Assembly (NCBI GenBank): GCA_963995525.1
Contig: OZ023207.1
Location: 3,564,105-3,628,104, forward strand
Reading direction: 5' to 3'
DNA: 64,000 nucleotides
Source: Escarpia spicata
Taxonomy: Eukaryota; Annelida; Polychaeta; Sabellida; Siboglinidae
A model generated the notes under the pieces. The model ran no database searches, was not told where the DNA came from, and saw only the letters and a program-made list of their open reading frames with translations. Below are positions 10,690 through 21,586 of the stretch, in pieces (within the stretch, counting starts at the first letter, position 1; every line of letters begins with the position of its first letter). A program made the translations under genes and the position numbers.

Positions 10690-11920
10690 CAAAGGATTGA
10701 GTTGAAAAGGAATAATGTGATCGAAAGGGTAGAGGGTCCAACTCCCTGGGTGTCCCCAATAGTGGTGGTACCGAAACCCAAAAGGCCTGGTGATGTTCGT
10801 ATCTGTGTCGATATGCGACAGACGAACAAAGCAATCACGAGAGAGCGACACCCGTCGCCTATAGTTGATGACATTGTTCAAAAACTGAACAATGCGCATG
10901 TGTTCAGCAAGATTGATCTAAGATCTGGCTTTCATCAGTTGATTCTTGCAGAGGAGTCTTGCTGTATCACCACATTCTCCACTTATAACGGTTTGTGGCG
11001 ATACAAACGTCTTAATTTTGGTATTTCAAGTGCGAACGAAGTGTTCCAGAATGTTGTTGCAAATGTCATTGAAGGAATTGACGGTTCTTTCAATATGTCC
11101 GAAGACATTTTTGTGTTCGGTAAGGGCAACACCGACGAGGAAGCGTATGCCGAACATGACAAGAGTTTGGATCAAGTGCTGATGAGGCTCGATGAGAATG
11201 GTCTCACAGCAAATCTCAGTAAGTGTGAGTTCCGATCGCCAAAGATGGAATGCTATGGTATGATGTTCTCAAAGAATGGAATCGAACCAGATCCGAAGAA
11301 AGTAGAAGCACTCCTAGAAATGGAGCCGCCTGTCAATGTGGGAGAAGTGCAGAGTTTGTTGGGAATTACAAACTGCCTCGCAAGGTTTATTCCCAATTAC
11401 TCGACAGTAACAGCACCACTGCGGAAGCTCACATGCAAGAAGCAAGAGTTTAAGTGGGAGCTTGAACAACAGTCATCGTTTGTGATGCTAAAGGGTGTCC
11501 TTGGTACGTGTCCAATCGTTGCCTACTTCGACATGAAGAAGGAGACATAAATCATTGTAGATGCATCCCGTGTAGGGCTAGGTGCGATACTAGTACACTA
11601 CCAAGACAAGAAGCTCTAAGTAGTTGCATACGGGAGCAGAGCTCTAACATCAGTTGAGCAGCGGTACAAGAGTCAAATAGAAAGAGAAGCGCTGGCAGTT
11701 GTTTGGACTCGCGAATACTTTCATGTGTATGTCTACGGGGCGCCAGGGAAAGTGACAACTGACCAGAAGCTATTAATAACGTTGTATGAAAATCCCGGCG
11801 CCATGCTGCACCTGAGACTGGAAAGATGGGATATGAGGCTGCTGCCGTACCAGCCAATTATCAAGTACCGTCAGGGTAAAGATAATCCGTCGGATTACTT
11901 ATCTCGCTATCCGCAAGTGT
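10690..11920 (+). pseudogene. Gypsy reverse transcriptase and RNase H
   Basis: The 282-residue frame at 10702-11550 has WVSPIVVVPKP, VRICVDMRQTNKAI, HVFSKIDLRSGFHQL, the catalytic-box region FNMSEDIFVFGKG (11092-11130) and NGIEPDPKKVEAL. The second and third acidic residues of the usual DD pair read Glu-Asp. After TAA at 11548, RNase H continues (VDASRVGLGAIL at about 11558; YGSRALTSVEQRY; ALAVVWTREYFHVY; TTDQKLL), with another TAA at 11617. The frame from 11725 ends in the tether RQGKDNPSDYLSR. Confidence 0.85.
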
Positions 11921-12179
11921 CAGACAGAAGTTCTCGAGAGGAACTTGTGGCAGAAGAGTATGTGAACTTCGTCACAGAGGAAATTACCCCAAAAGCAATG
12001 AGTAGTACAGAAATCTTAGAGACAACGTTGGCAGACCCAACTCTGAGTGCTCTGAAAGATCTTCTGTTAACTGGAAAATGGTACATGCTTGAAAAAAAGT
12101 ATGGACAAGATCGAAGAGTGGACTTTGAAGCGATGCAATCGTACAGCAGAGTTGGGAATGAACTCACTGTAACACATGT

Positions 12180-13130
12180 ATTAGTGTTGAGAGGAACCCG
12201 TATTGCGGTTCCAGTGAGTCTGCAGCACAGGGTAATCCATCTGGTCCACGAAGGGCATCAATGGATAAACAAGACAAAGGCTCTCTTCAGAGAGAACATC
12301 TGGTAGCCAAGCTACTTCATGAATGTGTAGCGTGCAAAGCGGCTGATGATCCAAAGCCAAGGGAACCATTGGTCATGTCTGATCTTCCGTCAAGGAAATG
12401 GTCTGATCTATCCGCAGATTTTTATGGACCATTACCTACTTGTTGTCATGAACGAGTACTCCAGATTCCTTGAAGTCGAAGTGATAAGATCACTGTCGAC
12501 TCAGACAGTTATTCCAGTCTTCGAGAAGATATTCTCGTCACGAGGTATTCCCGACAATCTGAAAACAGACAATGGAACTCCGTTCCAAAGTGAAGAGTTT
12601 AAGAGGTTTGCTGTCAACTTAGGTTTTCGCCACCAGAGAGTAACCCCATATTGGTCAGAGGCGAATGGTGTAGCCGAGAGATTCATGAGAGCCATAGGCA
12701 AAGTCTGCAAACGTACACAGGTAGAAGGTAAACCATGGAAACGAGAGTTATACCGGTTTCTTAGAAACTATAGGGCAGCCCCGCATACCTCAATAGGATT
12801 ACCACCAGCAACGAGTTTGAATGGTGTACCGTTGAAGATGAAGCTACCCCAGGTGCATGCTGAGGAAATGGATGAAACACTCCGTCAAAAGGATTGGCCG
12901 GCAAAGAACAAGATGAAGAAATGTGCGGAAGCACGACGAAAGATAATCAAGTCTGACATTGCTATCGGAGACAAAGTGTTGTTGAAGAATATGGCGCAAC
13001 AAGAAAAACTATTGCTAAAATTCCAACACGAGTCTTTCGAGGACATAGACAGGAAAGTTACAATGGTAACAGCAAAAAGAGGCCAGGAGGTCAAAGCGCG
13101 AAACAAGTCATTTTCGTCGAGTCAGCACTG
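12180..13130 (+). pseudogene. Gypsy integrase
   Basis: The zinc-binding N-terminus (HRVIHLVHEGHQ; the HHCC partner Cys near 12325) is cut by TAG at 12304. The core holds ADFYGPLP (first Asp, about 12413), then after a frame change LLVVMNEYSRF, KTDNGTPFQSEEF (second Asp, about 12564), and SEANGVAERFMRA (Glu, about 12672). The C-terminal domain runs to 13131 with IAIGDKVLLKN. The D,D,E residues survive, but in two frames. Confidence 0.82.
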
Positions 13131-13141
13131 ACATTGAGCCG

Positions 13142-13375
13142 TTGCAATACAGGCCAGACGAACCTGACCCAGCTCCTACTGTAGTACCCCCAATATTCCC
13201 AGTAAGTCATCCAGTGAGATCCCCGTACTCAACTGAGGCTAGTATGAGTCTTTCCCCTTCCGTGCATGCTCCACCCAGTCGTCCACCTAGGGTTAAGAGT
13301 GTACCCAAACGGTTTGAAGGTTATCGTGTAAATTTCCAAAACAGTGATGTAGTTTCAACACTGTGCTGTGTATAG
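13142..13375 (+). pseudogene. Gypsy Pol C-terminal tail
   Basis: A Pro/Ser-rich 77-residue segment ending PPRVKSVPKRFEGYRV has the composition of the tail after integrase in this type of element (basic residues then R-F). It is out of frame with the integrase by a small shift near 13131. Confidence 0.55.
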
Positions 13376-13438
13376 TTTCAACATATCAGGCGATATTTTT
13401 TTTATTTCCCAAACATAATTGTATAAAGTTTGGGGAGA

Positions 13439-13490
13439 TGTAATGAATATAGCACCGTCTGATGCTGCCACCTGTCGTATAGCTTATAGT
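13439..13490 (+). repeat. 3' LTR fragment of the Gypsy element
   Basis: TGTAATGAATATAGCACC follows a purine-rich tract directly, as expected for a 3' LTR. Only about 50 bp remain before the LINE tail. No second copy is visible in the window, so this rests on position and the TG start. Confidence 0.45.
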
Positions 13491-13769
13491 GATTTAACAA
13501 GATTTAACAAGATTGCCATCCAGAGAATTAACTCTAGATGACAGGTGGACAAGGAAGCCCTTTGGCTTATCGAGAGTCCAAAACTTTTATCTACATATAC
13601 CCAGCCCTTCTGAAGTATGTGTCGATTTTATTTTTAAACATATTCACACTACTAGCACCCACAGAATCATCAGATAATCTGTTCCATTCATTCACAGTCC
13701 ATTCACAACTTTCTTACGTCTAATCAACACTGCTCCTTTACTAATGTAACTTCATGTCCTCTAGTCTTT

Positions 13770-15401
13770 CTATCTTTCTAAACTGAAAAACACTTCTATC
13801 TGATCTCTTCTCAATCTCCTGGTCTCTAGTGTTGTTAAACCATATTCTTTTAGGCGTTTTTCATAACTAAGATCCCTAAGTGTTGGTATCATTTTATTCG
13901 CTCTCCTCTGTACTCTTTCAAGCATATCTATGTCCTTCTTGCGGTATGGCCTCCACGCTTGTATACAATATTCTAAATGTGGCCTAATTATTGTTTTGTA
14001 CAGCGGTATTATTAGTTCTTTTTCTTTATATGCTATATTTCGCCTAATCAATCCAAGGATGTGATTTCCTTTTGAAGCTGCAATTCCACACTGCTCTAGC
14101 ACCTTCATGTCAGCCCTAAGTCTTTTTCTTTTACAGTAGTATTTAGTACAGTTCCCCCCATTGTATATTCTACATATTTGTTCCCATGTCCTGTGTGAAG
14201 GCATTTACATTTCCCCAAATTGAACAACATTTGCCACTTTTCAGACCATTTGATAAAACTGTCAAGATCATCTTGTAAATGCTGTCTGTCTCCATCACTT
14301 TTAATCCTTCTAAACACTTTTGTATCATCTGCAAATTTCAACACCTTGCTAGCTATGTCATCGTCCAAATCGTTTATATATATTAAGAATAAAATAGGTC
14401 CCAGTCCTGATCCCTGTGGAACCCCACTCGAAACTGATTTCCAGTTTGAAGCCTCCCCCTCAACAACTACCCGTTGTCTTCTGTCAATCAGCCATTTTTC
14501 TATACAGGTAATTATACCATTTCCTATGCCATGGGCCTTTAGCTTAAGTAGTAATCTTTGATGTGGCACTTTGTCGAAAGCTTTTTGAAAATCTTTCTAA
14601 ATAGATGATATCTACTGGTGATCCATCATCTACCCACTTAGTGATATCTTCCAAAAAACATAACATATTTGTTAAGCATGACCTCGCTTTTAGAAACCCA
14701 TGTTGAGATGGGTTTATCAAGTTATGTTTAACAAGAAAATCCACCACGTGATCTTTAATTAGTCTTTCTAATAATTTACAAATCACCGATGTTAAACTAA
14801 CTGGTCTATAATTATTTGACTTGTTTCTCGAACCTTTTTTGAATAACGGTATAATGTTTGCTTCTTTCCATTCTAAAGGAACCACTCCCTCTTCTAATGA
14901 CAAGCTGAAAACTGTTGCAAGCGTAATGTTAATTTGTTCTACAATTTCCAATAGTAGTTTGGATGGAATACCATCCACTCCAGGTGATTTATTATCCTTC
15001 GTAGCCCTAATTTTGTTAGCTACCATTTCTGGGGTTACAAATAACTGTCTTAAATAGTCTGATTCTGCCCCCTTGAACTTTGCCTCTGGTACTGGCAGTG
15101 AAGTAGTGTCTTCTCTGGTAAACACTGAACTAAAATACTAATTCAGGTCTTCTGCCATTAAGAATCCTTCTGATATTATATTTCCAGCCCTATCTTCCAT
15201 AGGACCGACCTAATCCTGAACTTTCTGTTTGCTTCGAACATACGCATAAAAACCCTTCCTGTCATGTTTTATATTACAAGCTAATTTATGTTCATAGCTT
15301 CTCTTTGAATTTCTAATTTCAGCTGTAGCTTGGTTAAGTGCTTCTTTGCAACTGCTGTAGTCTTCATCATTTCCAGTACATCTATATGACTTCCACATCA
15401 T
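13770..15401 (-). pseudogene. CR1-type LINE reverse transcriptase, broken
   Basis: Blocks in order on the minus strand: NSKRSYEHKLA (about 15290), KIRATKDNKSPGVDGIP (about 14990), VPLEWKEANIIPLFKKGS, NNYRPVSLTSV (about 14800), LINPSQHGFLKARSC (about 14700), SGVPQGSGLGPILFLIYIND (about 14400), KFADDTKVF (14310-14340, FADD box), PLYKTIIRPHLEYC (about 13985) and RRANKMIPTLRDL. TAGs lie at about 15208 and 15137, frame changes near 14590 and 14160, and a deletion of about 45 bp near 13785 relative to the copy at 30-32 kb. Confidence 0.85.
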
Positions 15402-15626
15402 TTGTTTATACTTAATGTTTTTAATGGCTTCTTTCGATAAGTGTTTCTTTTTGGACCGTTTCCCGTGTTTATTTAAGGGAACAAATTTGACGATGATGGA
15501 TTCAATTTCACTCTTTAAGATATTCCAGCATTCTGTTGCTGTCTTATTCTTCAGTGTGTTATTCCACTCTATCTTTGTTAAATATTTCGTGATGTTCTTA
15601 TATTTTCCTTTGTGGAAATTTCTCCT

Positions 15627-16408
15627 CTACTGCTTTTTATTATTCCTTTCTGATTTTACTTTGATGGTAAAATGTATCTGGTTGTGATCACTATTCCCCA
15701 GTGGCTCACATATCCTGACATTGTCAACTAGTTTATTATGTGAGAACAAAACTATGTCTAACACTTTCTCTCCCCTGGTTGGTTCTAGCACATGTTGAGA
15801 AAGGGAATTATCTTGTACTAAAACTAAAAACTTGTAGTCGTCATTACCAATACTCTGTAGAGATTTCCATTTTATATGCCCATGGTTGAAATCCCCCATA
15901 ATAACACAGTCCCGTTTGCTCACTTCCCTTATAGCGTTTTGTATTTTTTCATTCTCTTCTATGCTTATGTTTGGAGTTCGATAAACTAATCCAACCGTTA
16001 ACGTTGAGTTTCCTGTAACTATGTTACACCAAACAGCTTCTTCGCAATCTGCTTCTCTGTCTAATTTATTTCATAAGCCTGGATAGATTCTTTAATATAT
16101 AAAATAACTCCACCTCCCCTTCTTCCTATTCTATCTTTCCTACACATTAAACATCCTGTCAGTCCCAATTCGGCATCTGATACATCGGTGGTTGCCCACG
16201 ATTCGGTTATACCTATTATGTGAGGGTCTATATCTTCTACCATAATGTTTAGTTCTTTTTTTTTTACTATACTCCTTGCATTTAAATAAACACATTTATA
16301 TTCAGCTTCAGAACAGTTTTTCAGACTTTTCTTTGCTGAATTATTTTTGCTGTCTTTATCTATGCCTCCAGTTTCAGGCTTCTCTGCGAGTCCCCCCCTG
16401 CGATGCAA
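15627..16408 (-). pseudogene. CR1-type LINE EEP endonuclease
   Basis: Visible: YKCVYLNARSIVKKK (about 16290), HIIGITESWATTD (about 16215), GRRGGGVILYIKESI (about 16115), a gap with stops between 16061 and 15923, VIMGDFNHGHIKW (about 15890) and LGNSDHNQIHF (about 15690). The catalytic E, GDFN and SDH elements remain, in broken frames. Confidence 0.78.
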
Positions 16409-17283
16409 CCTGTTCCACTGTCAACAGATCTCTGCAGATTCTCTGAGAATACTGCTGCCCCCTTTCCACTTAGGCCATCTATCATGTACATATCTTCTCT
16501 CCCAACAAAGTACCCCCATAAATCTATGAATCCCACGCCCTCTTCTTCACACATCTGCTCAACTAGTGCGTTGATCGCCATCCTCTTACAGTTTCTGTAT
16601 GATGCCGCCCTTCCCCCATTACTGGCAACATTCCTGAGAGAACAACCTGTTCCACTCTTGTCTTCTTTAGTTTCCTTACTACATGTCTGTACTTCTGAAC
16701 TATCCCAGTTGTTCCCTCCTTGTCTGCATTGTTTGTCCCTACGTGTACTAATATAGACCCTCCCTTGCCATGCCCCAATACCTTCTCTACCCTTTCGGTC
16801 ACATGCTCTATCCTAGCCCCCGGTAGACATACAACAACGTCCTTCCCCTCGCATATAGTCTTGTCTGTTTTTCTCAGAATTGAATCGCCCATAAACACTC
16901 TTTCTTTTCTCTTTGCCCCCTCAATCATTGTCTCGGAGTAGCTCCTCCAGTTTGCATGTGTCTGGTTGTTGTCTTTTTCTCTTGTCGTCTTCTCTCCTGT
17001 CACATCCTCTTCCATTCCATTCTTTCCCGTCGCGTTTTCTCTTGTCCCCTTTCTTCCTGTCATCTTCTCTTCTAGCACATTTACTCTCACTTCCTTTCCT
17101 CCGTTCATCTTTCCTCCCATCACATTTTCTTCTCTCCTCTCCCGTCCCTTTTCCCCGGCTACCTCCTTCACTACGGTCACTTTCTCTTTCTCCCCTGTCA
17201 CCTTCACGCCTGTCATGTTTTCTGTTTTTTTGTTGCATTAAGTGCTCTGCTCGTGTAAACAAACACCGGAGTCTTGTTGTCAC
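16360..17283 (-). pseudogene. CR1-type LINE ORF1: repeat-rich N-terminus and SGNH esterase-like domain
   Basis: The N-terminal part (17216-16950) is a string of degenerate 10-11-residue units rich in Lys/Arg/Glu/Gly with a TG-x-K core (MTGRKGTRENATGK). The esterase part has block I RVFMGDSILR (about 16890), GGSILVHVGTNNAD (about 16750) and, in another frame, EGVGFIDLWGYF (about 16540) and MIDGLSGKGAAVF (about 16475). The family's C-terminal block normally has a His after DGL; a six-base in-frame deletion has removed it here. A frame change near 16570 separates the halves. Confidence 0.7.
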
Positions 17284-17567
17284 ACGAATCGCTTGATGTA
17301 GAGATACAGGGTCTATACGGCCAAGGAAACGTCTTGTTTAAACCTGTATCCTACACACTGGCAAACAAAATGTCACCTGTACGCCATTGTGAATATGTGT
17401 AGATCCTATACAAAGGGATGGACCAGTGCGACACCTGTCAGTGTGTGTCACAATAGGTAATAACCCCGGGGGTAGCATCTGAGGTAAGTGGGCGCTGTGT
17501 TTGTATGAACATGTCGCATGAGTGGTCTATTTGTGTCTCCTTCTATATCTAGGTTACACATGTTTTT

Positions 17568-17700
17568 GTGGAGCGAGGTGGAGCAGGCGTTAGAGCTTCG
17601 GACTCTCAGTCGAGAGAACCCGGATTCGAATACTGTGCTGTGCTGTATGAGTGAGTACCTGGCTATAGACAGTGATACATATTCGTGTACAAATAGACTT
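17568..17700 (+). repeat. tRNA-derived SINE, head portion
   Basis: GGAGCGAGGTGGAGCAGGCG is an A-box-like start, and GGATTCGAATAC about 45 bp later is a B box (GGTTCRANNCC type). The following GTGAGTACCTGGCTAT is shared with the full copy at 35426. The SINE 3' body is absent. The cloverleaf cannot form properly, so it is not a functional tRNA. Confidence 0.7.
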
Positions 17701-18029
17701 TGCACAATATAATGAATTTATTACTATTGCAACTTTTTAGTTGGATTGTACGTAGATTTACAAGACGACACAACATTATGTTCCAATACTCATAAAACAT
17801 GTTGTACTCAATAAAATTAACGCAACTATACTAAAGATACTATTAAGTAAATTCACAAAATCGCCCCGTGAACACGACTCACTCAGTGTGAGGCGCTTTA
17901 TATTACTACGTTAACATTATAATTGCATTACTTTATTGAATAAAAAATTGGATACATTAAATACACTAATCTTTATTTTTAAATTTTACTGTTGAGACAT
18001 GCACAAAAATCATTAAATGTTCTGGCAGT

Positions 18030-18480
18030 GTACCAAACACCATGGAATTACTGAGTGTTTGTAGCGCTTTGTGTTCGCCACAGGGACGGGTAACTCGTTG
18101 AATGTTCTTAGTGTATACAACACATTTCGAGTATTATTTTGGTAGTAGCGTATTCAGTTTGTGGTCGCTACGCTTCATTCTAACGAAATACGGTTTACGC
18201 AATTCATTGAGTCTATTATATCTTCGTACACACAACCAGGACATATAGTTTTTAGAAACCTTTTTTGAGTTATCTCGATGTTGTCCGATAAGTATTTAGG
18301 CAAGTTCGTGTGCCATGCCGGGCAGGCATATTCAACTACTGGTTTATCACAGATACATATATTCTAACCAAGTCATTTGGTTGATTCCAGCACGTTTCAA
18401 CTGATAGATCATATACACTCTCTTTCTTGCCTTTGAAACTATTTCATCTACGTGTGCATTCCAACTTAAAGCCGATGATA
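18030..18480 (-). pseudogene. LINE RT C-terminal fragment
   Basis: Minus-strand reading gives SWNAHVDEIVSKARKRVYM (about 18475-18420), QLKRAGINQ and PVVEYACPAWHTNLPKYLSD (about 18345-18285), then QKRFLKTICPGCVYEDI. This is the thumb/C-terminal region of a Jockey/CR1-type RT. Stops and frame shifts are present. Confidence 0.7.
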
Positions 18481-18491
18481 TGGTTACACAG

Positions 18492-18540
18492 GCCTTCTTC
18501 CGTTCCTGAAGAAGGCAGCCGAAGGCGGTCGAAACGTTGA
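18492..18540 (+). other. Hammerhead-ribozyme-like motif
   Basis: CTGAAGA at 18506-18512 fits the CUGANGA core. GGCAGCC (18514-18520) and GGCGGTC (18524-18530) can pair around a GAA loop with one A-G mismatch and one G-U. GAAAC follows at 18531. One unpaired A sits before the stem, and an alternative perfect 8-bp hairpin (GCCTTCTT/AAGAAGGC, 18492-18516) competes. Such motifs occur in Penelope-like retroelements; activity is doubtful. Confidence 0.35.
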
Positions 18541-18588
18541 AGTGAGTCGAATTTATATAATTGTGAATTAAGAAATTTGCTTATTTAA

Positions 18589-19020
18589 TTATTCTTCCAA
18601 CTTGATGAAGATTTTCACGAATGTGTCCAGACTAGTTATCAAGTACTTTCGCATAGAGCCATTGTCAGCACCAGGTGGGTGGTAGATGCACGATGGAATT
18701 ATACACGAGTTTTTTCTTGGTAGTTTGTTAGGCTTCAATCTAATCAATACCACTTCGAGTTTAGCAACTTCAATATCATGTAACCGATCATACACAATGG
18801 TCTCGACCACATAACTCGCCATTCTTCCACCTCCTTTATCCACGCGGTCCTTTCGTTCACAACCGAAGCCTGCCAAACCGACAGATTCCGTCGACATGTA
18901 AGTCTTGAACCAGGTTTCTGTGACACACGCAGCCCACGTTGTTCATGCGTGCCACCGTGAGTAATTCGTCTGATTTCTTACTATTTGGTGACCGAGCGTT
19001 GAGACTCAGAATCGCTGGTA
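18589..19020 (-). pseudogene. LINE EEP N-terminal half
   Basis: SLPAILSLNARSPNSKKSDE is the EEP start (about 19020-18960). The frame 18897-18589 gives KGGGRMASYV, EVVLIRLKPNKLP and SCIYHPPGADNG. These match the first half of the APE-like domain in LINE ORF2; the GDFN and SDH parts are missing because the sequence breaks off at about 18590. Confidence 0.68.
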
Positions 19021-19059
19021 AGCTCCATCGTGGATTGATCGCAAGCGTGATTAAATTGT

Positions 19060-20121
19060 GATACAAAGCACGACATAGCATTCTCATGTCGACATGTCTG
19101 GGTGACGTGATTTGTCTCACCACACTTGTTACACTGGCTAGCAGTACGCACGTAGCCAGCAGTTGCACGGTCACCCGCATTAAAAGCATGAATAGCGTGC
19201 GTACCTCGGTCCTGTTTCGGTGGACGTTTCCCAGTCGCTCTCGACGTATAGCGGCTCGCTTTCGGCAAGGGATGACCAGACGGCGAGCTGCGTCGCTGTC
19301 TCGTCGACCTGTTACCAGTCGATCTCGACTCATTGCAGCTTTTCGGCGAACAGGATCCCGCTGCGCTCCGCCTTCTCGGTGGTTACGGAGAGTTAGTGAC
19401 AGGTTGTTCATCAGCTTGTTCACCCCGAACGCAGAAAGACTGATACCGTCACTCTGGAATGAAGAGCTGACGTGTCGCAGGATCCATCGCGATACAAGAA
19501 ATTTTGATAGTTGCCAACGAACCGGGCGCCTGTGTCACTAAATCTATCTCTCAGGAAATTGTTGATTTCCTTAATTTTGTCATCTTGTGTCCCAGTTGTG
19601 TCGGACAAGACACTGCTAATCGTCACTCGGTTGATGTTCTATGTTGCTTTGGTGATGAGGTCGCTGAAGACTCGCTTCACTTCCTCTATATCCGAGTCTT
19701 CTATGACTACATCGCCACACACGATAGTGAGTTCGTCCGCCTCTTTGCACACCTCGCCCCACTGGATAGCTAGTAGTAGGTCCTTTGGAGTAGCTATGGT
19801 TGCCTTGTGTAAGGCCACCTGTTCGTTGTCCGCAGTGGTGACCTTATGAATGTCACGCACAATCTGGTAATCAAACATGAAGACACTGTCATACATCATT
19901 CTGATATCGTTGTCATTGTTCATTTTAACTCCTAGAGTTGCAACTTGCTCGATTAGAGCAGTGTTTTCATTCCGGATGACATAATTTGTATTGGACTGCT
20001 CCTTCACCAGTTTTCTGCAAACATGGCAGCTCCACAAGCCAATGATCTCCTCTGACTGTTCTCCAACGCATTTGTAATGCACCCACAGCTGGCACAGATG
20101 GCATTGCACCATGCAATTCAT
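19060..20121 (-). pseudogene. LINE ORF1 with PHD finger, SGNH esterase-like and CCHC motifs
   Basis: The frame starting at 20121 opens with QCHLCQLWVHYKC and LWSCHVCRKL, the second half of a PHD finger. Then come YQIVRDIHK and ELTIVCGDVVIEDSD, resembling SGNH hydrolase blocks, followed after a frame change by IKEINNFLRDRFSDTGARFV and SGVNKLMNNLSL (about 19550-19390). CNKCGETNHVTQTC at about 19134-19093 is an exact C-x2-C-x4-H-x4-C knuckle. PHD and esterase domains are both described in CR1-like ORF1 proteins. The Ser and His expected in the esterase are not clear here. Confidence 0.65.
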
Positions 20122-20265
20122 TCACGCTGCATTAATTGCAGCATGGCTGAATGCTTCCCAGGTAAGTCGAGATGGTGTTCGATTGAACAGGCCTGCTACA
20201 TTAATTGCTTTGAGCAATCTTAAGGACTGGATACTGCGCTATATAAAAACTTATCTTTTCTCCAT
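20118..20265 (+). repeat. tRNA-derived SINE, 5'-truncated copy
   Basis: GCATTAATTGCAGC, GAATGCTTCCCAG, GTCGAGATGGTGTTCGAT and the end CTGCGCTATATAAAAACTTA match the 3' body of the full SINE at 35426-35745. The tRNA head is missing. Confidence 0.75.
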
Positions 20266-20339
20266 TTCTAACATGGACACCGGTAGAAGGGACATACGAC
20301 GTTATTGTCTCGTCCGAAAGACACGCAGGGCGTTATGAG

Positions 20340-21521
20340 TGATATTGCCCAAGTTTCGATACGGCCAGATGTACATTGATAGTGAATAAGAGGAATTCTG
20401 ACCTACCGTCGCCTAAGATAGGCCTAAGATGGAGTCACCGCCTAAGATACGGGATTCTGGAGGACTAAGATTGTATCCAATTTTAATAAGGATTTGCTTC
20501 AAATTAACCATCATGATGAAATATCTGTATGGCTTTCTTATATGCATTGCACATGTAAAAATTGAAATGACAAACGCGTAGCCGTTAAACACTAGGCTTA
20601 CACACAATTAACTTTGCTGTAATGGGGATTATTTAATGCAACACAGTCACTGTTCTGCTGTTAGACACAATCAGTGACCAAAGGTCAGCCTTCCAATACC
20701 ATCAAATAAAGTTTATGTTCAGGTCTAGGTGATTGTCTGGACAGTCTCATTGTCCAGCCAATGTCCATGACTACTATATGTACGAGCATTGACTGTACAT
20801 GCTTTTATGGCTATGATCTCCCATTCAGTGGCTTCTGGAACTGTTTAGTGTAGCAGGAAAAGTGATCAATGCTAATTGATGCCGGTAATGTGACAGTTTG
20901 AATTGCTCATGTTCTTGAAATACACAGAATTCAAGACAAGAATGCGGATTTCAACCAAAAAATTGTAACCTGTCTGCTTGTTTGAGGTTAGATCTGGTTG
21001 AATAAAATGTAATAATGTTTTGCTGTGCATTAATATCTACTCCATGTGTACATTTCTGTCAGCTACACAACCACTCAACATCGTGCATTTTAAAAGCTTT
21101 GTCTGTGAGTTATTGTCCCACGTAAACGTTGCTATACACACATACATTCATTTGCCTCTCTTGGTGAGACATACGTCCTTGGTAGGCCTACGTATTAGGT
21201 GTGTTGACAAGAACACATGTGCACACAATTCGTCACACCAAGGCAGCGCGAGGAAGAACAAACATCGGGCCTGCTAACAAAGGTTACGCCGGGCAGTGTC
21301 CACAGTGTAGATTTACGGCCAAGAGCTTGTCACAATCTGGCTGTGCGAATGGGTCATCGGGTCAAAGTTCGACCAACCAGTGGTCAGTGTAGCCAAAATG
21401 TACTGTATTCTGCGGAACATGTTTAACAGACAAATGTAAGCAAAACAATAAACATTGGTTGTCTCACACTAATAATTGGCGGAGTCCATTTTTGGACATC
21501 AAAGCCACCGGCGGCAATAGG

Positions 21522-21526
<5 letters not shown>
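20340..21526. other. No gene recognised
   Basis: Short frames only, none with a family motif. The part at 21200-21430 is less A+T-rich than its surroundings but shows no domain I know. Confidence 0.35.

Positions 21527-21586
<60 letters not shown>

Larger units (their letters stand above)
9229..13490 (+). mobile_element. Gypsy/Ty3-type LTR retrotransposon, inactive
   Basis: Gag, zinc knuckle, protease, RT, RNase H and integrase segments follow in the Ty3/Gypsy order (RT before integrase) on the plus strand, in the style of the invertebrate K02A2.6-like elements. The coding region is split by stops near 9559, 9772, 10004, 10413, 11548, 11617 and 12304 and by several frame changes. A purine tract (TTGGGGAGATG, about 13430) and a probable LTR start (TGTAATGAATATAGCACC, 13439) mark the 3' end, which is cut by a LINE at about 13491. 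I see no matching 5' LTR upstream of 9229, so the element lacks a complete pair. Confidence 0.85.
13491..17283 (-). mobile_element. CR1-type LINE (family X), full-length but mutated
   Basis: On the minus strand: ORF1 with an SGNH-esterase-like domain (17283-16360), EEP (16408-15627), RT (15400-13770), and a 3' end with tandem TGTTAAATC-like units (13491-13515). A second copy at 30328-32352 shares coding sequence and 3' UTR (CTCGATAAGCCAAAGGGCTT), and a third 3' fragment lies at 49735-50010. An esterase in ORF1 is a known trait of CR1-like LINEs. Stops and frame changes are numerous. It is inserted, in opposite orientation, in the Gypsy LTR. Confidence 0.85.
17990..20118 (-). mobile_element. 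Composite CR1-type LINE remnant
   Basis: From high to low coordinate on the minus strand: PHD-like finger, SGNH-like esterase, CCHC knuckle, EEP, then an abrupt junction near 18590, about 110 bp of other sequence with a hammerhead-like motif, and the C-terminal end of an RT (18480-18030). The RT palm is missing. The 5' end is cut at 20118 by SINE sequence. The RT piece may belong to another insertion. Confidence 0.65.
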
